In this document: positions 24,901-37,159 of the stretch, in pieces
How positions within the stretch are numbered: position 1 is the stretch's first letter
How the letters are laid out: each line of letters starts with the position of its first letter
NCBI RefSeq assembly: GCF_964340395.1
Contig: NC_135564.1
Span: 22,499,287 to 22,563,286, forward strand
DNA from: Glandiceps talaboti
Taxonomy: Eukaryota > Hemichordata > Enteropneusta > Spengelidae
Reading direction: 5' to 3'
DNA: 64,000 nt
Notes under the pieces: generated by a model
Databases searched by the model: none
What the model was told of the DNA's origin: nothing
Seen by the model: only the letters and a program-made list of their open reading frames with translations
Position numbers and translations under genes: made by a program

Positions 24901-25674
24901 ATATACACTATTTTACAGTACCACTCATGATACACTATTTTATAGTACCATTCATGACAGGTATATCTGATATATACACTATTTTACAGTACCACTCATG
25001 ATACACTATTTTATAGTACCACTCATGACAGATATATCTGATATATACACTATTTTACAGTACCACTCATGATACACTATTTTATAGTACCATTCATGAC
25101 AGGTATATCTGATATATACACTATTTTACAGTATCACTCATGACAGATATATCTGATATATACACTATTTTACAGTACCACTCATGACAGGTGTATCTGA
25201 TATATACACTATTTTACAGTACCACTCATGACAGATGTATCTGATATATACACTATTTTACAGTACCACTCATGGCAGATATATCTGATATATACACTAT
25301 TTTACAGTACCATTCATGACAGATATACCTGATATATACACTATTTTACAGTACCACTCATGACAGATATATCTGATATATACACTATTTTACAGTACCA
25401 CTCATGACAGGTGTATCTGATATATACACTATTTTACAGTACCACTCATGGCAGATATATCTGATATATACACTATTTTACAGTACCACTCATGACAGGT
25501 ATATCTGATATATACACTATTTTACAGTACCACTCATGCAGGTATATAATACAGTACCACTCATGGCAGATATATCTGATATATACACTATTTTACAGTA
25601 CCATTCATGACAGGTGTATCTGATATATACACTATGTTACAGTACCATTCATGACAGATATATCTGATATATAC
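21935..25674. repeat. 44-bp satellite, 3.7 kb, about 85 copies
   Basis: The unit reads TATATACACTATGTTACAG (or TTTTACAG) and then (TA)CCACTCATGACAGGTATATCTGA. The first ~10 copies carry GTTACAGC and most later ones TTTTACAGTA. Many copies are shortened in two recurrent ways: a GGTATATAATACAGTACC form lacking the CTGATATATACAC part, and an ATGATACACTATTTTATAG form. The shortened forms are scattered among full ones, so the array has a mixed substructure. Confidence 0.96.
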
Positions 25675-26800
25675 AATTCCATCTCAAAGTGCTTCGTCTT
25701 TCTCTGACATAAATTCAATAGCAGCCATTTCCTCCAGAAGTGCCGTCTCTTGACATTCCTTAGACAGATCACTATAACTACCTTGGCATACAAGTTTTGC
25801 ATTGAGTACAGCAATTTTTCACCTATCACCCTAATTCTGATTCATAAATTTTGATACTGATTAGGTAGCAATCCTGAAGAAAAGTAACCGTGAGCCATTC
25901 ACGTGTTTACCAAAAACAGACCACCTTCTACATGTATGTACGGTGACAATTTCCATCATTTTCTATGGGAACTATCAATAGAACACACCAATATTGCACC
26001 TAAAACATGGCCAAATTTGTCTACTTTCAATATTTTCATAGAAGGTGTCTGGCATTTATCCCGGTGCTCTATAGCTAAGTCAACAAGTTTCTGTAGAGTG
26101 CTTGTTGTACATACAAACATTTTGTCTTCAGAATCCAACTTCAATGTAGTCGTCCATAGTCATGTAACCAAAATCCGAACTTTGTAAAGTTTGTTGATTA
26201 CAATTTGAGCTGACATCAGTTTGGCTTTCTAATTGAGTAGTTATATCTTGTAACTTTCGCTTCAGATTTTTTTTTCTCTCTCTCTCTCATAGACTCTGCG
26301 TTGTCTGATGGATACGCCGGCAGTGACGGTTTCAGCTAAAAATATCCTTGACACATTGTTGACTCGATGACTGATTGTCCTTGACTCCTGCTGGTATCAT
26401 ATTCACATCACGGTTGATATTTTGCTGATTTGTAGAATGACAATGACGTAACAAAAAATTCAATCTAAACTACAGCAACACTGATAAATACGTTGGCGTT
26501 GCCGACACTTTTGTGTAGACGTAAACTGCAACTAGTATATAATTTCCAATGATAGTGAATTCCAAGATGTGTTTATTCTGTCACTTTGTAAATTGACAGC
26601 TCATAAAATATTACGTAAAGCTTATAGTTATACTATATGTACTATGAAACAAAATGTCGTTGTAGTGCTAAACAGGGTGAAGGGTGTGACACTGCATCGA
26701 TTCTAACCAAAAGTTGACATTTTTAATTCATGTTTTATAACTATCATTGCAAATACGGCTACAATGTAAAAATACCGTCAATGGCGTTGTGGCACAACTG
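25675..26800. other. Unassigned stretch with decayed ORF fragments
   Basis: On the minus strand 25684-25818 gives 44 residues containing SDLSKECQETALLEEMAAIEF, and 25956-26144 gives LDSEDKMFVCTTSTLQKLVD and DKFGHVLGAILVCSID. Both look more protein-like than random frames, but both are bounded by stops with no splice sites I trust. They could be remnants of a mobile-element ORF. The rest shows nothing. Confidence 0.3.
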
Positions 26801-28116
26801 TACAGTTTTTAAAAATGTTTATCCATATGCTAGTCCGTGCTACCAATAGGTATTCATTTGCTGAATCCAGTTGCCTATCTTTGCAATATACGCAATCATT
26901 TGGCTGTTGCAATGGGCATGGTCTTCTTGCTAGGCAAATTTACATACATTTTTTGAATATTTATTCAATTATCTATTAATCCCCATAGTTATCTTTGCAA
27001 TATATGTGATCATTTGGCTGTTGCTATGGGTGTGGTCTTGTTGCTAGGCACATTTGCATATTTTTTTGAATGATTATTCATTTGTCTTCCAATTCCTGTT
27101 TGTTACCTTCGCAATATATGTGATTATTTGGCTGTTGCTATGGGCGTGGTCTTGTTGCTAGGCACATTTGCATACATTTTTTGAATGTTTATTCATTTGT
27201 CTTTCAATTCCTGTTGTTACCTTTGCAAAATATGTGATCATTTGGATGTTGTTATGGGCGTGGTCTTGTTGCTAGGCAAATTTACATACATTTTTTATTC
27301 AATTGTCGATTAATCCCTATTATCTTTGTGAAATACACCACCGTTTGGCTGTTGCCATGGGCGTGGTCATGGTTGCTAGGGATATTTGCATACATCTTTT
27401 AAATGTTTACTCACTTGCCTACCAGAAGATGTTATTTAACCAAAATATAGTGCCATTTGATTGTTGCTAAGGGCGTGGTCATGGTTGCTAGGGCCAATTT
27501 TGTCAATATACTTTGAAGAAAATCTGCAGAATAACACTTTCAGAAACATCTCACCAAGTTTCAGTCTCATTGACCAAGTACTTATTGAGATATAAGTTTT
27601 TGATTAAAAATGAACATTTTTCACCTAATTTGCATATCACTGGAATCACTGTATGCTTAATATTTCTGTGTCCATACATCCTGAGATACATTCCAATTAA
27701 ATCTGCTCAGTGGTTTTGGAATTATAGATTTTTAACCAAAAAGACACATTTTAGTCCTAATTTGCATGTCACTGATGGGACCATCATGTCATGAACAATT
27801 CTTAGTAAAAACACCCTGACAAATGTTTCACCCAAATTTCAGCATAATCTGCCCAGTAGTTTTTGAGTTTAAGTTTTTTGACCAAAAACCACATTTTTGA
27901 CCCAAAACGCACATCTCTCATGCAATCATTTTTATTTGAACAATTTCCCAACTGGACACCCAAAGTAACATGACCACCAAATATCAAAGCAATCGGTCCA
28001 GCAGTTTTTGACTTTAAGTTGTTTACACACACACACACACACACACTCACACACACAGACAGACACTTAACGATCCCTATAGCACTACTGAACCTTATCA
28101 GTTCAGTTGTGCTAAA
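26801..28116 (-). mobile_element. Dispersed 'GGCTGTTGCTATGGGCGTGGTC' element with terminal hairpin
   Basis: Six spaced modules carry GGCTGTTGCTATGGG(C/T)GTGGTCTTGTTGCTAGG or variants, then ATTTGCATATCACTG and ATGGGACCATCATGTCATG phrases, then CAACTGGACACCC, a CA repeat (28024-28056) and the hairpin AGCACTACTGAACC ... GTTCAGTTGTGCT (28081-28113). This is the most complete copy of the family also seen at 4.1-4.9, 13.6-14.4 and 16.8 kb. No protein is encoded. Confidence 0.6.
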
Positions 28117-28320
28117 AAACTATTTTTGAAATGCAGAATATAAAATTTCATTTCTACATTCAAGTTCAATGTTCTTTACCCCTCAATAAAATAGTATACC
28201 CCTATAATTATGTATCTAAAACAATTACCGGTCCCATCAAAATTATATTCAGACATTAGTAGAGCGAACTCTGTTGTCATACAACACAGTTGGAAGTTGT
28301 TCTCTCACACAGTAAAGTAT

Positions 28321-28900
28321 GTCTGCGAAAAACAAGCATCTAAAAATAGCGGTGACTGAAGAGCAGGAAGAGGCACTGTAAATATTTTTTGCCATGAATG
28401 AATGGGAGCTTGATGTAATTGAAGAGGGTGATACTGACAATGTGCTCGGTGCTACTTCAAGTGACCCAGACTTGACGACTACTTCTACAGCAAAAGGCAC
28501 TGATACTGCAGCCATACAAGGAAACAATCAAAATAACGATATCGTGATTTGTTCTTTCGATACTGATGATGGCTTGTGTGAGTTTTGTTTCTGTTCGCCC
28601 TGTGTGACAACCCATTGGACCAGGTCAAAAGCTGCATGCTGGAAATAACCTAGTCAGGCGAAAGATGTACAAGTTGTTTTGGAAGCAATTCAATGACCAT
28701 TATGCTTAGCGCTTTGCACAGTATTTAGAGAGAGAAAAATGAAAATTCTCGAAAGGAAGGAAGAAGACATGGGTACAGTGTGGACTCTGAGAGAAATTAT
28801 GCCTGATTGTGTTTTGAAATTGGTACGGGGACTTTACACCAACTCTTTGACATCCCGTACATGGGATACAAGTGGAAGTAGGTAGCTGTCCTTCACGTGT
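28321..28900 (+). pseudogene. Decayed ORF of unknown, probably mobile-element, origin
   Basis: Pieces in several frames: MSAKNKHLKIAVTEEQEEAL (28319 onward), MNEWELDVIEEGDTDNV (28394 onward) leading to CEFCFCSPCVTTHW, then on another frame LREIMPDCVLKLVRGLYTN (about 28788) and, after one more frame change, IPYMGYKW (about 28853). The CxxCxCxxC cluster and the REIMPDCV/PYMGxKW phrases remind me of an uncharacterised ORF common in marine invertebrate genomes, possibly carried by a DNA transposon. I cannot name it. At least two frameshifts and a stop make this copy non-functional. Confidence 0.4.
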
Positions 28901-30325
28901 GCACAGTGTCATGGACACCCAAACTAAATGGTCCTTTTCAGGACCAACACATCCTCCAGAAAGAGAACCACCTAACCAGTGTACTATTGTTCATTGAGAC
29001 TGTTACTTGTGTTTTATTCCGTGTGTAATAATGTATGTGATGTGATGTTCTCTCATGTATCACAAGTCGGTGTTTTTCCCCACAAAATATTCAGATTAAC
29101 TTGCACTCAAGACTCTGTATGTAGCTCAGTCGAGTCAGTATCGGCTGATCTTCATAGCTATACAACACTGGAAATGATACACTATGGGGTTTCAACACGT
29201 GGAGGGAAGAAGACGTGTTGAAACCTCGTAGTGTATATTTCCAGAGATATCCTAGCTATATACAGGGAGGATGACAAAGGTTCAACTGTGTGCGATGTTG
29301 AGCGAGGATTCATTTTACTTTTCTGTTCGGTCATTTCAAAAACAAAGGAAGACACTATAAATATATCGGCATGTCTCTAGTAACAATGAAAAGTATTTCC
29401 CGAAATATACATTGCTTTTTCATGTGAATTTTATTACTCTTGTCTCTTGACGTCTTTGTATCAGCTCATGATCTTGACTATATTTGTTTACAGTTAGATA
29501 TAGGGTGCGCAAATAGTAACGATGTAGTGACCAAAGCTAATTTGCATACTGTGTCAATATAGCAAATTCAAACTACGTCAAGCCAGTTGACTTGTACCGG
29601 CGATATTATTACATTCCAATGGAACTTCTTTGCCAACTTGTGAGTAATATCTTGAACCATTGAAAATACAATTTATGCATATTTGTGCTCAAAACACTTA
29701 AATGTATTAAAAAGTTAAAAATTTTAGGTAGCTAAATCATACAATTTAGTGAATATTATAGACACATTTGATCTGAGTCCCATTCAATTTGAATATCACA
29801 CCATTATGGCAACTCTTGCAAGTTCTCCCCCTTTATAAATTATATATGAGAGTTGCCACTTTAAGTATGTTCCCACCAAATACCAAGGCAATTGGTCCAC
29901 CAGTTTTTTAATTTAAGTCATCCACACACACACACACACACACACACACCATGTATTTCATTTACCAAAGAAGTTACTCCCCATCAAAGTTGACTTGTCG
30001 GCAGAGTCATGCATATTCACATTGGGTGAGGGTCTGTGCGTTGCCAAACTTAACTTATTAATTATTCATGATTACAAATATGATGTTAATTAGCAGGAAA
30101 CACTAATTGTTGTGCAAACAGTGGTAACTATCAAGGGTCCAAGGATGAATGACTGTGCAGACTCCTTCTCCCCTATGTTATACCTCCATGATCTAAGTAA
30201 TACATCAATGCAAAATGCATTATACTTGTGTAGTCCTGCTTGCAAACTGAGTAAGTCCTCCCTTCTTTTCAGAGCAAAACACGTGCACCGTCTGCAAGTA
30301 GGACACACATGCATGCACCCACACA
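28901..30325. other. Non-coding stretch with short (CA)n
   Basis: No convincing gene. A short palindrome-like duplication (ATACACTATGGGGTTTCAAC ... GTTGAAACCTCGTAGTGTAT, about 29176-29237) can form a hairpin. A CA microsatellite lies at about 29923-29949. Confidence 0.45.
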
Positions 30326-30329
30326 CTCG

Positions 30330-30387
30330 CGTGCACACACACACGCACGCACGCACGCACGCACACACACACGCGCGCGCGCGCGCG
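30330..30387. repeat. Alternating CA/CGCA/CG tract
   Basis: Nearly 60 bases of alternating purine-pyrimidine, ending in eight CG dinucleotides. Such tracts can adopt Z-DNA. Confidence 0.85.
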
Positions 30388-30549
30388 GTCGGTACATTGA
30401 CCCGCTACACCCAACCACCCCACAGACTACATGTAAAATGCTATCACATTTTCACGTGTATCTCGCAGAGTGACTATAGTAAAAGTATAGTTACCTGAGT
30501 ACTATTACTTAGTTCCAGTCCAGCAGTTACTATCGACACCACTATTGTA

Positions 30550-31041
30550 TTGGTACTAGGATCCGGTCCTGTTACACGCTGTATCGATGGAGGGGAAATA
30601 AAAATGGCTCAGATACTTGGCGTTGTTGTGATGTGTTCTACTAAACTGACTGTATTTGGATCTTCATTTCACTATTACTGGATGTACCAGTTGATGATCG
30701 ATTGGTCATTGGTCGTTCAACTTCAATCTTACGTTTCTTGGGTGAACGACATCCGGAAGAAACTTTGCCCCGGAAGTGTTTTACTGCCACAGTTGCTTGA
30801 CTTATTTATCCTTTCGTTTTTAATTCCTGCACATGAACGTGCTTTTTTGTATACAGGCAAAGCGCTCGCGGACGTTTCGAAACGTTTTGTTCATGAAAGA
30901 CTACTTGTCATAGTTTTATCGGGCACACGTTCCGCCCACAGGCATTTGTTTCCCGAGTTATGTCTCAGAATATTTCTATCAGAATACAATAAAATGTCGA
31001 TAATATCGTTGATATTGACGTATTTAGCCAACTATACATGA
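30550..31041 (+). other. Unassigned 163-codon open frame
   Basis: The frame has an ATG and is unusually long for this region, but I see no known domain, and its composition (many I, L, V, S) looks like chance. Its end (GAATATTTCTATCAGAATAC near 30967) is repeated in inverted form near 31105-31130, suggesting repeat-derived DNA. I do not call it a gene. Confidence 0.15.
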
Positions 31042-31859
31042 AAGGGATAAAATTACACTTGTTTCTGTGATCGCGCAGGTTCACTCACCGCGAAAGAAGA
31101 CGTGTTATCGTATTCTGATAGAAACATTCTGATCATGCATTCTGATACACATGTCTGATACATATCTCGGGAACCAAGTGCCTGTGGTTCGCCCTCACCG
31201 GCCTCCTCTCGCACGTGGGAGCAGACATGTATTGCTCGAGCGAGCACCAGACATGAGCGTTACGGCGTATCCTCGGCCATAGGGGCGTGTAATATTTCAT
31301 AGATTGTTGTTTTCCAGGTCTACAGACTATTCCTACCTGTAACTTGTAAGGAGAAAAGAGAATATTTCTACGTAGTATAGAGATTGATACATTTGTAGCA
31401 GCAAGATTCGTAAACGGCAATCTAAGTAATAATACATGCCCCTTTTTTACGGTATACTGCTGCATAGGAGCTTGATGCCAGTGGATCACAAAATTAATGG
31501 GTATTCATTTTGGATTTTTAATGCATAAACAATTATATTTTTTTTTAAAATAATGTAGAACACCATGTGCTATTATTTGTAACTCAAAAAAGTACAGAAC
31601 ATTAACAAATGTTTAAGATATTTGTTATTGTACGTGCAATAACAAACTTTTTACATTCTTTTTAGCTTTTTGTTATTTATTGAGTTACAAACACGGACTT
31701 GGTCGATCATAGTTCTTGAAGTAAAGGGACTCTCTAAAATCATGGTCGATGTTGTTTCACATGAAGCAGAAAAACATAGTAGAGTTGTCTTAAGAATTTA
31801 CCGTTCGTCTTATTCTACCGATACATGTTTAATGACCTTTAACTGATCACATATGTATG

Positions 31860-32060
31860 CAATCTGACTAAAATCCGATGTGGTGAAAGCGGCTAGATGT
31901 CCTTATTTACCTCTATTCATCGTGTTGTGACTTTTGTTTTGTTCCGAGTGATCGCCGCCTTCCCACGATCACTCCGAACAAAACAAACGTCACAACACGA
32001 TGAATAGAGGTAAATAAGGACATCTAGCCGCTTTCACCACATCGGATTTTAATCAGATTG
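31860..32060. mobile_element. 201-bp near-perfect hairpin element (MITE-like)
   Basis: Arms of about 95 bases (31860-31954 and 31966-32060) are reverse complements with only a few mismatches, around an 11-base loop. Both ends carry CAATCTGA(C/T)TAAAATCCGATG or its complement. GTAT occurs next to both ends and could be part of a target duplication. A diverged relative lies at 2863. No protein is encoded. Confidence 0.85.
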
Positions 32061-32120
32061 GTATACGCCTATTTGAACAATGGGTGGTCATACAAAAAAG
32101 TGGTCTCGCACCGCTGAACC

Positions 32121-32370
32121 GACAACCAATGGGAGAAAAAGTCATCTTTGAATGCCCTATCGAAGCAGTGAATCTACGTTTCAAGCCCTGTGTCAAAAAG
32201 TGGCCCGGGTATGTCATTTCGTGGCCCAGCTTTCCTGCTGTTCGATGTTTGTCTGTTGGAACGACATTTCCGGACAACCAATGGGAGAAAAAGTCATCTT
32301 TGAATGCCCTATCGAAGCAGTGAATCTACGTTTCAATGCTTAATTTAGGGGTATGTCATTTCGTGGCCCA
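32121..32370. repeat. Tandem duplication, ~151-bp period, two copies
   Basis: CAACCAATGGGAGAAAAAGT through GCAGTGAATCTACGTTTCAA occurs at about 32123 and 32274, and GTATGTCATTTCGTGGCCCA at about 32209 and 32351. The open frames across it are non-coding. Confidence 0.85.
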
Positions 32371-32616
32371 GCTTTCCTATTTTACATACTACTCATACAT
32401 TTATTTAATATTGATGGTGATCAGAGTCCCCTTCTCTTTATTACCGCCCAAATTTAGCTGATTTCAGCGCATCATATTTTTTTACTTTCTCTCTGTTTGA
32501 ACAATTTTTTTCTCAAGCTATTATGGGCTCAAATTATTTTTTTTCCTCCTTCACCTGCCGACAATTTTTTTTCTCAAAATCCTCCTGTACCCCCCCCCCT
32601 CCAAAATCAAATGGTT
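32371..32616. mobile_element. Probable end of another DNA element
   Basis: The stretch has T-rich blocks (AATTTTTTTCTCAA twice) and ends CCCCCCCCCTCC AAAATCAAATGGTTCTC. Its complement, a GAGAACCATTTGATTTT start followed by a G-run, resembles termini of non-autonomous elements in other invertebrates as I remember them. It abuts, and probably truncates, the 5' LTR fragment that follows. Confidence 0.3.
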
Positions 32617-32738
32617 CTCCCCTTCTTCATCGAGTAGCACTTGCGTCTTTGGTGATTGATTGCATGGCCCCGGGTGACCTCTGACTGTAGTGATTGCACC
32701 CCCTTCAGAGGATGCTAATCGAACTACAAACGTCGTAA
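32617..32738 (+). mobile_element. Gypsy element 5' LTR, right part
   Basis: TGATTGCATGGCCCCGGGTG through CTTCAGAGGATGCTAATCGA matches 40935-41030 downstream of the gypsy polypurine tract, in the same orientation. It must be the surviving part of the 5' LTR. A Harbinger-type element interrupts it after TAA at 32736-32738, and the LTR resumes at 35520. Confidence 0.75.
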
Positions 32739-35519
32739 GGGAGTGATCAGTTTTTGCGGTGGGGGGGGGCAAATCAGAGGGGGGGGGGTCACCTGAATTT
32801 GGGACTCAAAGGGGGGGGTCATCATTTTAACGAAGCGAATAAAGGGGGGGGGGGTCACCTTGTTTTCAACTAAACAAAATCATGAGCCATGCTCCTGTAC
32901 TTAAATGTTCATAGTTTAATATCATAACTAGGCCAAACCCCCTAAGCTCGCACAGCTGGGTAGATTCATTTGTGAGCGACTGCCTCACGATGATATCATA
33001 GATAGCGCTCTCGGCATGGAGATTGCACTTCGTGCATAGAACGTGCATGCGTAGTCATTGTACCGCAATGCATCCTTGGGTAAAACCATCAAAAAAGCAT
33101 CGCATAGTATATAGGACATGCATGCGTACTAGTCATTGAGCCACTATGCTGCCGCTTGCGGGCACTGTGCGAGCTATTAAACAAAACATGTATGTGCATA
33201 AAATAAACCATAAACAAATAGCTATAAATATACATTCAAATATAACAAAAACTCTGTCTCTTGATACATCCAATACATATGGTATGGTATCACAACACTG
33301 CATCATGGCCACCTTTAAGCAACAGTTATTTGTTAGAAATGACTTCTCGCTATTGCATGCCATGAGTTTCATTGTGTCATCTTGTGGTAGAAAAACTTGC
33401 TTGTGTAGCTGTACATGTAACACATAAGAAATGAAATACCTTAAGATTTACTGGCTCTAAAATTTGTTCCTTCATTGACCTGAACATGTGGAATTGTGCA
33501 CAAACATAACCAATTTAGGACACTTTGAAATGATATGTGGCAAACACTGTGACTGAAAGTGCCTGACCCAGCCTGTGTCTAGATATTGGATATTCAATGT
33601 CCATGTATATAATTAGTCTAGTTCCGATATATTTTTGTACGTCTAATATATGATAACTACAATCATCTCCATTAAAAGTCCCAAATTGATTTATGGTTGA
33701 GATCAATAGTTCAATGTAGGGTAAAAACTAAATTCTTTTAGTGTGGGGTGGGATGGGGGTGAGAGGAGGTCTTTTATAATGAAATCTGTTTTGTATCCCA
33801 ATACAAACAATTCTAAAAATGTCAGATTGAAAAATGGGAAAAAAATTTGTTATGCATGGCACTAAAATACATTTATTGTGCCAATAAAAGAGCTATTTTT
33901 CCTCACTACATACTGGCTTTGTATTCATAGCACTACATAATACTACATACTGATTTGAAATTGATTGTGCTGTGTGCAACAATTTTACCAATTTAGTTAG
34001 ATTAATAATAATAATAATAAATAATAATAATAAATGAAGGGGATGGGGTAGGGGTTCTGAGGCCTTACTAAAAGAATGTTTTTTTACCTACTGATCTCAC
34101 CCCTAATGTGTTGATTTATCATACATGTACAAACTATTGAATTGTCACTGCATAGCTATAGTACGAACTACATGTCTTATCAAAAATTACTTTTCAGTGT
34201 TTGTGTTTCACTTCTTCTCTGATACCTGTGACCATCACCAAGTTTCATACATGTTACCAGGCTACATGTGAAACCCCCTTTTCTGTTGCTATTGTTTTAC
34301 ACCATAAACTACCAAGAAAGAAATATATTCCAAGGTGAACACAATAGTAATCGGATTCTCGGAGAATATATATTATGTGAATGACTGATAAACAAAGTTA
34401 TAAACACAGATTTGTTTGATGATGATCTAGTAGCCAGGACTTCTATAGTACTGACACGGTGCAAAGTTATGAGTAAAATTAGATTTTACATCTCCCCTGG
34501 AATATCTAGTATCCACATTGAGTGACTGTATACTGCAAGTACAATTTTGTCAGCAGATCATAATATTACATTTCCTTGGTATTAGAATGTATTTATTTTC
34601 AAGGCTATCATGTTGAATTGCCAGCAATATACTGGACAACATAGCCAATAGTAAGTGAATTGAATTAGTAATCTGGTTTAGAAACTGCTGTAGTACAGAA
34701 AACCTTTTTATGACGTTTTTTAATTTCTATTTTGAAACCAATGACATTTATCACATTTCATTATTCAAAACCTTTCAAAAATATTTTGGTTAAAATTAGC
34801 AGTGTGGTCAATGAATGGGGGGGGGGGGTGTGGAGTTTTGAGTCAGTGCCAATTATGAACAGGACAAACAAGTGCCTTGAGGAGTACAAACGTGTACATG
34901 TATGGAAAGCTGCAGTTGTGTTACGTCTAAAGAAAACAATACATTGACTATATGATGTGAACACATCTTTATATGATGTAAACAATTCATTATATGATGC
35001 AAGTACATCATTATGTGTGACAGTTATTGACATGGGTTTACAAGTGTATTATCTCCATTTATAATATTATACTTGATAATTAGCTGAATTAATCAATATT
35101 AATAGTTCACTCAATCTAAGAGATATCCTAGAACTTTTGGTTACTAAACCATGAATATTTTGTATGTCCGTGAACAGACAGTCATACTTCTCATAGGGTT
35201 CCTATCTAAAGAGCTTTATACATGTGAAACAATGGATTTTGGTTAGCAATTTACCAGATACACTTAAAATTACTGAAAATGTAACATGTAAAATTAACTA
35301 TGCAATGTGCGATATTATGCTTTGAGAATAGAGTGTCTTTTGCAAGAACAAAAAGAGTGTTTCTTGTCAACAGATGGGGGGTCATTGTGTTTTTTATTTG
35401 TCAGAGGGGGGGGGGGGTTGGATTGTTTTGTGGATGAATTGCAGGGGGTCACTATTTTTAAGTACAACATGAACAAAAAGTCACCGGCCCACCCCCGGCC
35501 GTAAAAACTGATCGCTCCC
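32739..35519. mobile_element. PIF/Harbinger-type non-autonomous element, 2.78 kb
   Basis: The 21-bp terminal inverted repeats GGGAGTGATCAGTTTTTGCGG (32739-32759) and the complement of 35499-35519 differ at two positions. TAA flanks both ends (32736-32738 and 35520-35522), the 3-bp target duplication typical of PIF/Harbinger elements, whose ends often begin GGG. Near both ends are G-runs with GTCAC phrases in opposite orientation. No transposase-like frame is present inside. An AAT-type microsatellite lies at about 34005-34034. It inserted into the gypsy 5' LTR, so it is younger than that element. Confidence 0.8.
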
Positions 35520-35880
35520 TAACATTGTTAGAAGTGGGATCTTCTGAAACATTTGAGATGGCTGATAAATCAGAAGTTGTGTTTAAAGGAGAAGCAAATA
35601 ATTTACGTCAACCGGGAGTAGATTCTGGCTTAGAAGACACTCATGACGTTAAACTGCATTGAAAACCGGAAACTACGGTGATAAGGGAAGGACCAGAATT
35701 TACTTCAAAGGGGCTACTGGGTCAGTACATACCACCTATGCCAAGTCATCTAGTGACTCACGGATGCAAGTACTGCTGGACAAGTAGTCGGAACAGAACA
35801 TAATGATGTTGGAGATTAGTAGGAAAATAACATCGTCACAACAAGTATTAACCAACATCCGACAAGTGGACAATTAGAGA
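35520..35880 (+). mobile_element. Gypsy element, end of 5' LTR and leader
   Basis: TAACA at 35520-35524 would be the LTR's 3' end. TTGTTAGAAGTGGGATCTTC follows, resembling the primer-binding/leader start of many gypsy elements. The 5' gag frame behind it has stops (for example near 35660 and 35875). The tRNA primer cannot be named with confidence. Confidence 0.5.
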
Positions 35881-35882
35881 AA

Positions 35883-37090
35883 ATGCGGGAAGAAATAATG
35901 GGTCATATCCAGACAGTAACGGCATTTCAACAGCAGACAGGTAGGGGTCTTGAAGAGGTCAAACGGAGGAGTGAAGTAGTTGGGGAGAGAGTTATTGCCA
36001 TGGAAAAAGAACAAAAGAGGTTGGAAGAGATGATTGGTAATAAAGGTAACCCACCATGGTTTCGAGGAAGGAATTGATAGGAATTGGAGAAAACTTTTCA
36101 ACAATGTACATCAACCCCTCAAGTTAAACTGCCCTCTAGTGGTGCAGCTGGTTATTCCACAATGCCAGTTCCCTTTGATATTTCAACACCCAGGCTTGAT
36201 AGCACCTCACTGAACCCACCACCGTCAACACTTAATTCTTCTAATATTGCCAGTCGTAAACCACTTTGGAAGCCAACTATGTTTGATGGCTCTACACTCT
36301 GGGAAGCCTACCAGGCACAGTTTGAATTCAATGGTTACACAAATGAATGGTTGGGATGAGCAACAATAGGCTTTGTTTCTAGCTTCAAGTTTGAAAGGGT
36401 CCGCACTAATGGTGCTAAGTAACCTACCTGTACATAGATAAACATAGAAACTACTAAGCACTGGTAGTTGCTTTAGCAGGTAGATATGGTACAGTTCATC
36501 AGACTGATCTTTCACGGGTCCGTTTTAAGAATCGCGTTAGAGGAAAAGATGAGACACTTCCTGAATTGGCTGGTGACATTGAACAACTAGTGAGGTTGGC
36601 TTATCCAGCCATGTCCAATGTGGGATGACCTATCATGTGCTCAGTTTGTGGATGCCATTAATAATGATATGTGATTTAGACTAAAACAGGCTAAACTAAA
36701 TACACTGTATAAATATCTAGAGGTCGCCTTAGAATTGAGTTATTCTTTTTGGCTTGTAAAAGTAGGAGCTACCACCACAGAAGTGATGAGTTGGTTCAAT
36801 GAGCCGCTACTGAAAGTGTAAGTGCAACTGACAAAAGTGGCCAGGATCAAAGAGAACTATCACATACATATCTCGCTCAAATGTTTGAGAAGATTATGGG
36901 AAAGTTGGAAAATAAACAAGGTCAGCAACTGCATAGCGCAAAGCAGTCTCTAAGGAATGGCAAGTGTTGGACATGTGACCAAGAGGGACATTTTGCCAGG
37001 GAGTGTCCTAAAACGACCATCCCAAAGCTGCAACTAAGTCATCGGGAAACGAGCAGTAGCTGGGTTCATGGGGCAAAATCCGGCTTGTAG
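35883..37090 (+). pseudogene. Ty3/gypsy gag, decayed, with zinc knuckle
   Basis: Broken into frames at 35883-36077, 36084-36359 and 36881-37090. A helical, charged N-terminal part is followed by PLWKPTMFDGSTLWEAYQAQF, typical of gypsy gag capsid starts. A CCHC zinc knuckle sits near the end (CWTCDQEGHFARECP: C-x2-C-x4-H-x4-C). At least three stops or frameshifts separate the pieces. Gag would package the element RNA into virus-like particles; this copy cannot. Confidence 0.8.
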
Positions 37091-37159
37091 TAATGGTAAG
37101 ATCAATTTCCCTGATAAGATTATATACACGGGTAGAATGGCTGGGCAATAGTATACATG

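Noticed and set aside
33133-33427. Overlapping ~95-codon frames on both strands inside the Harbinger-type element
   Set aside because: They show no transposase motif, and the mirror-image frames in both strands suggest chance openness.
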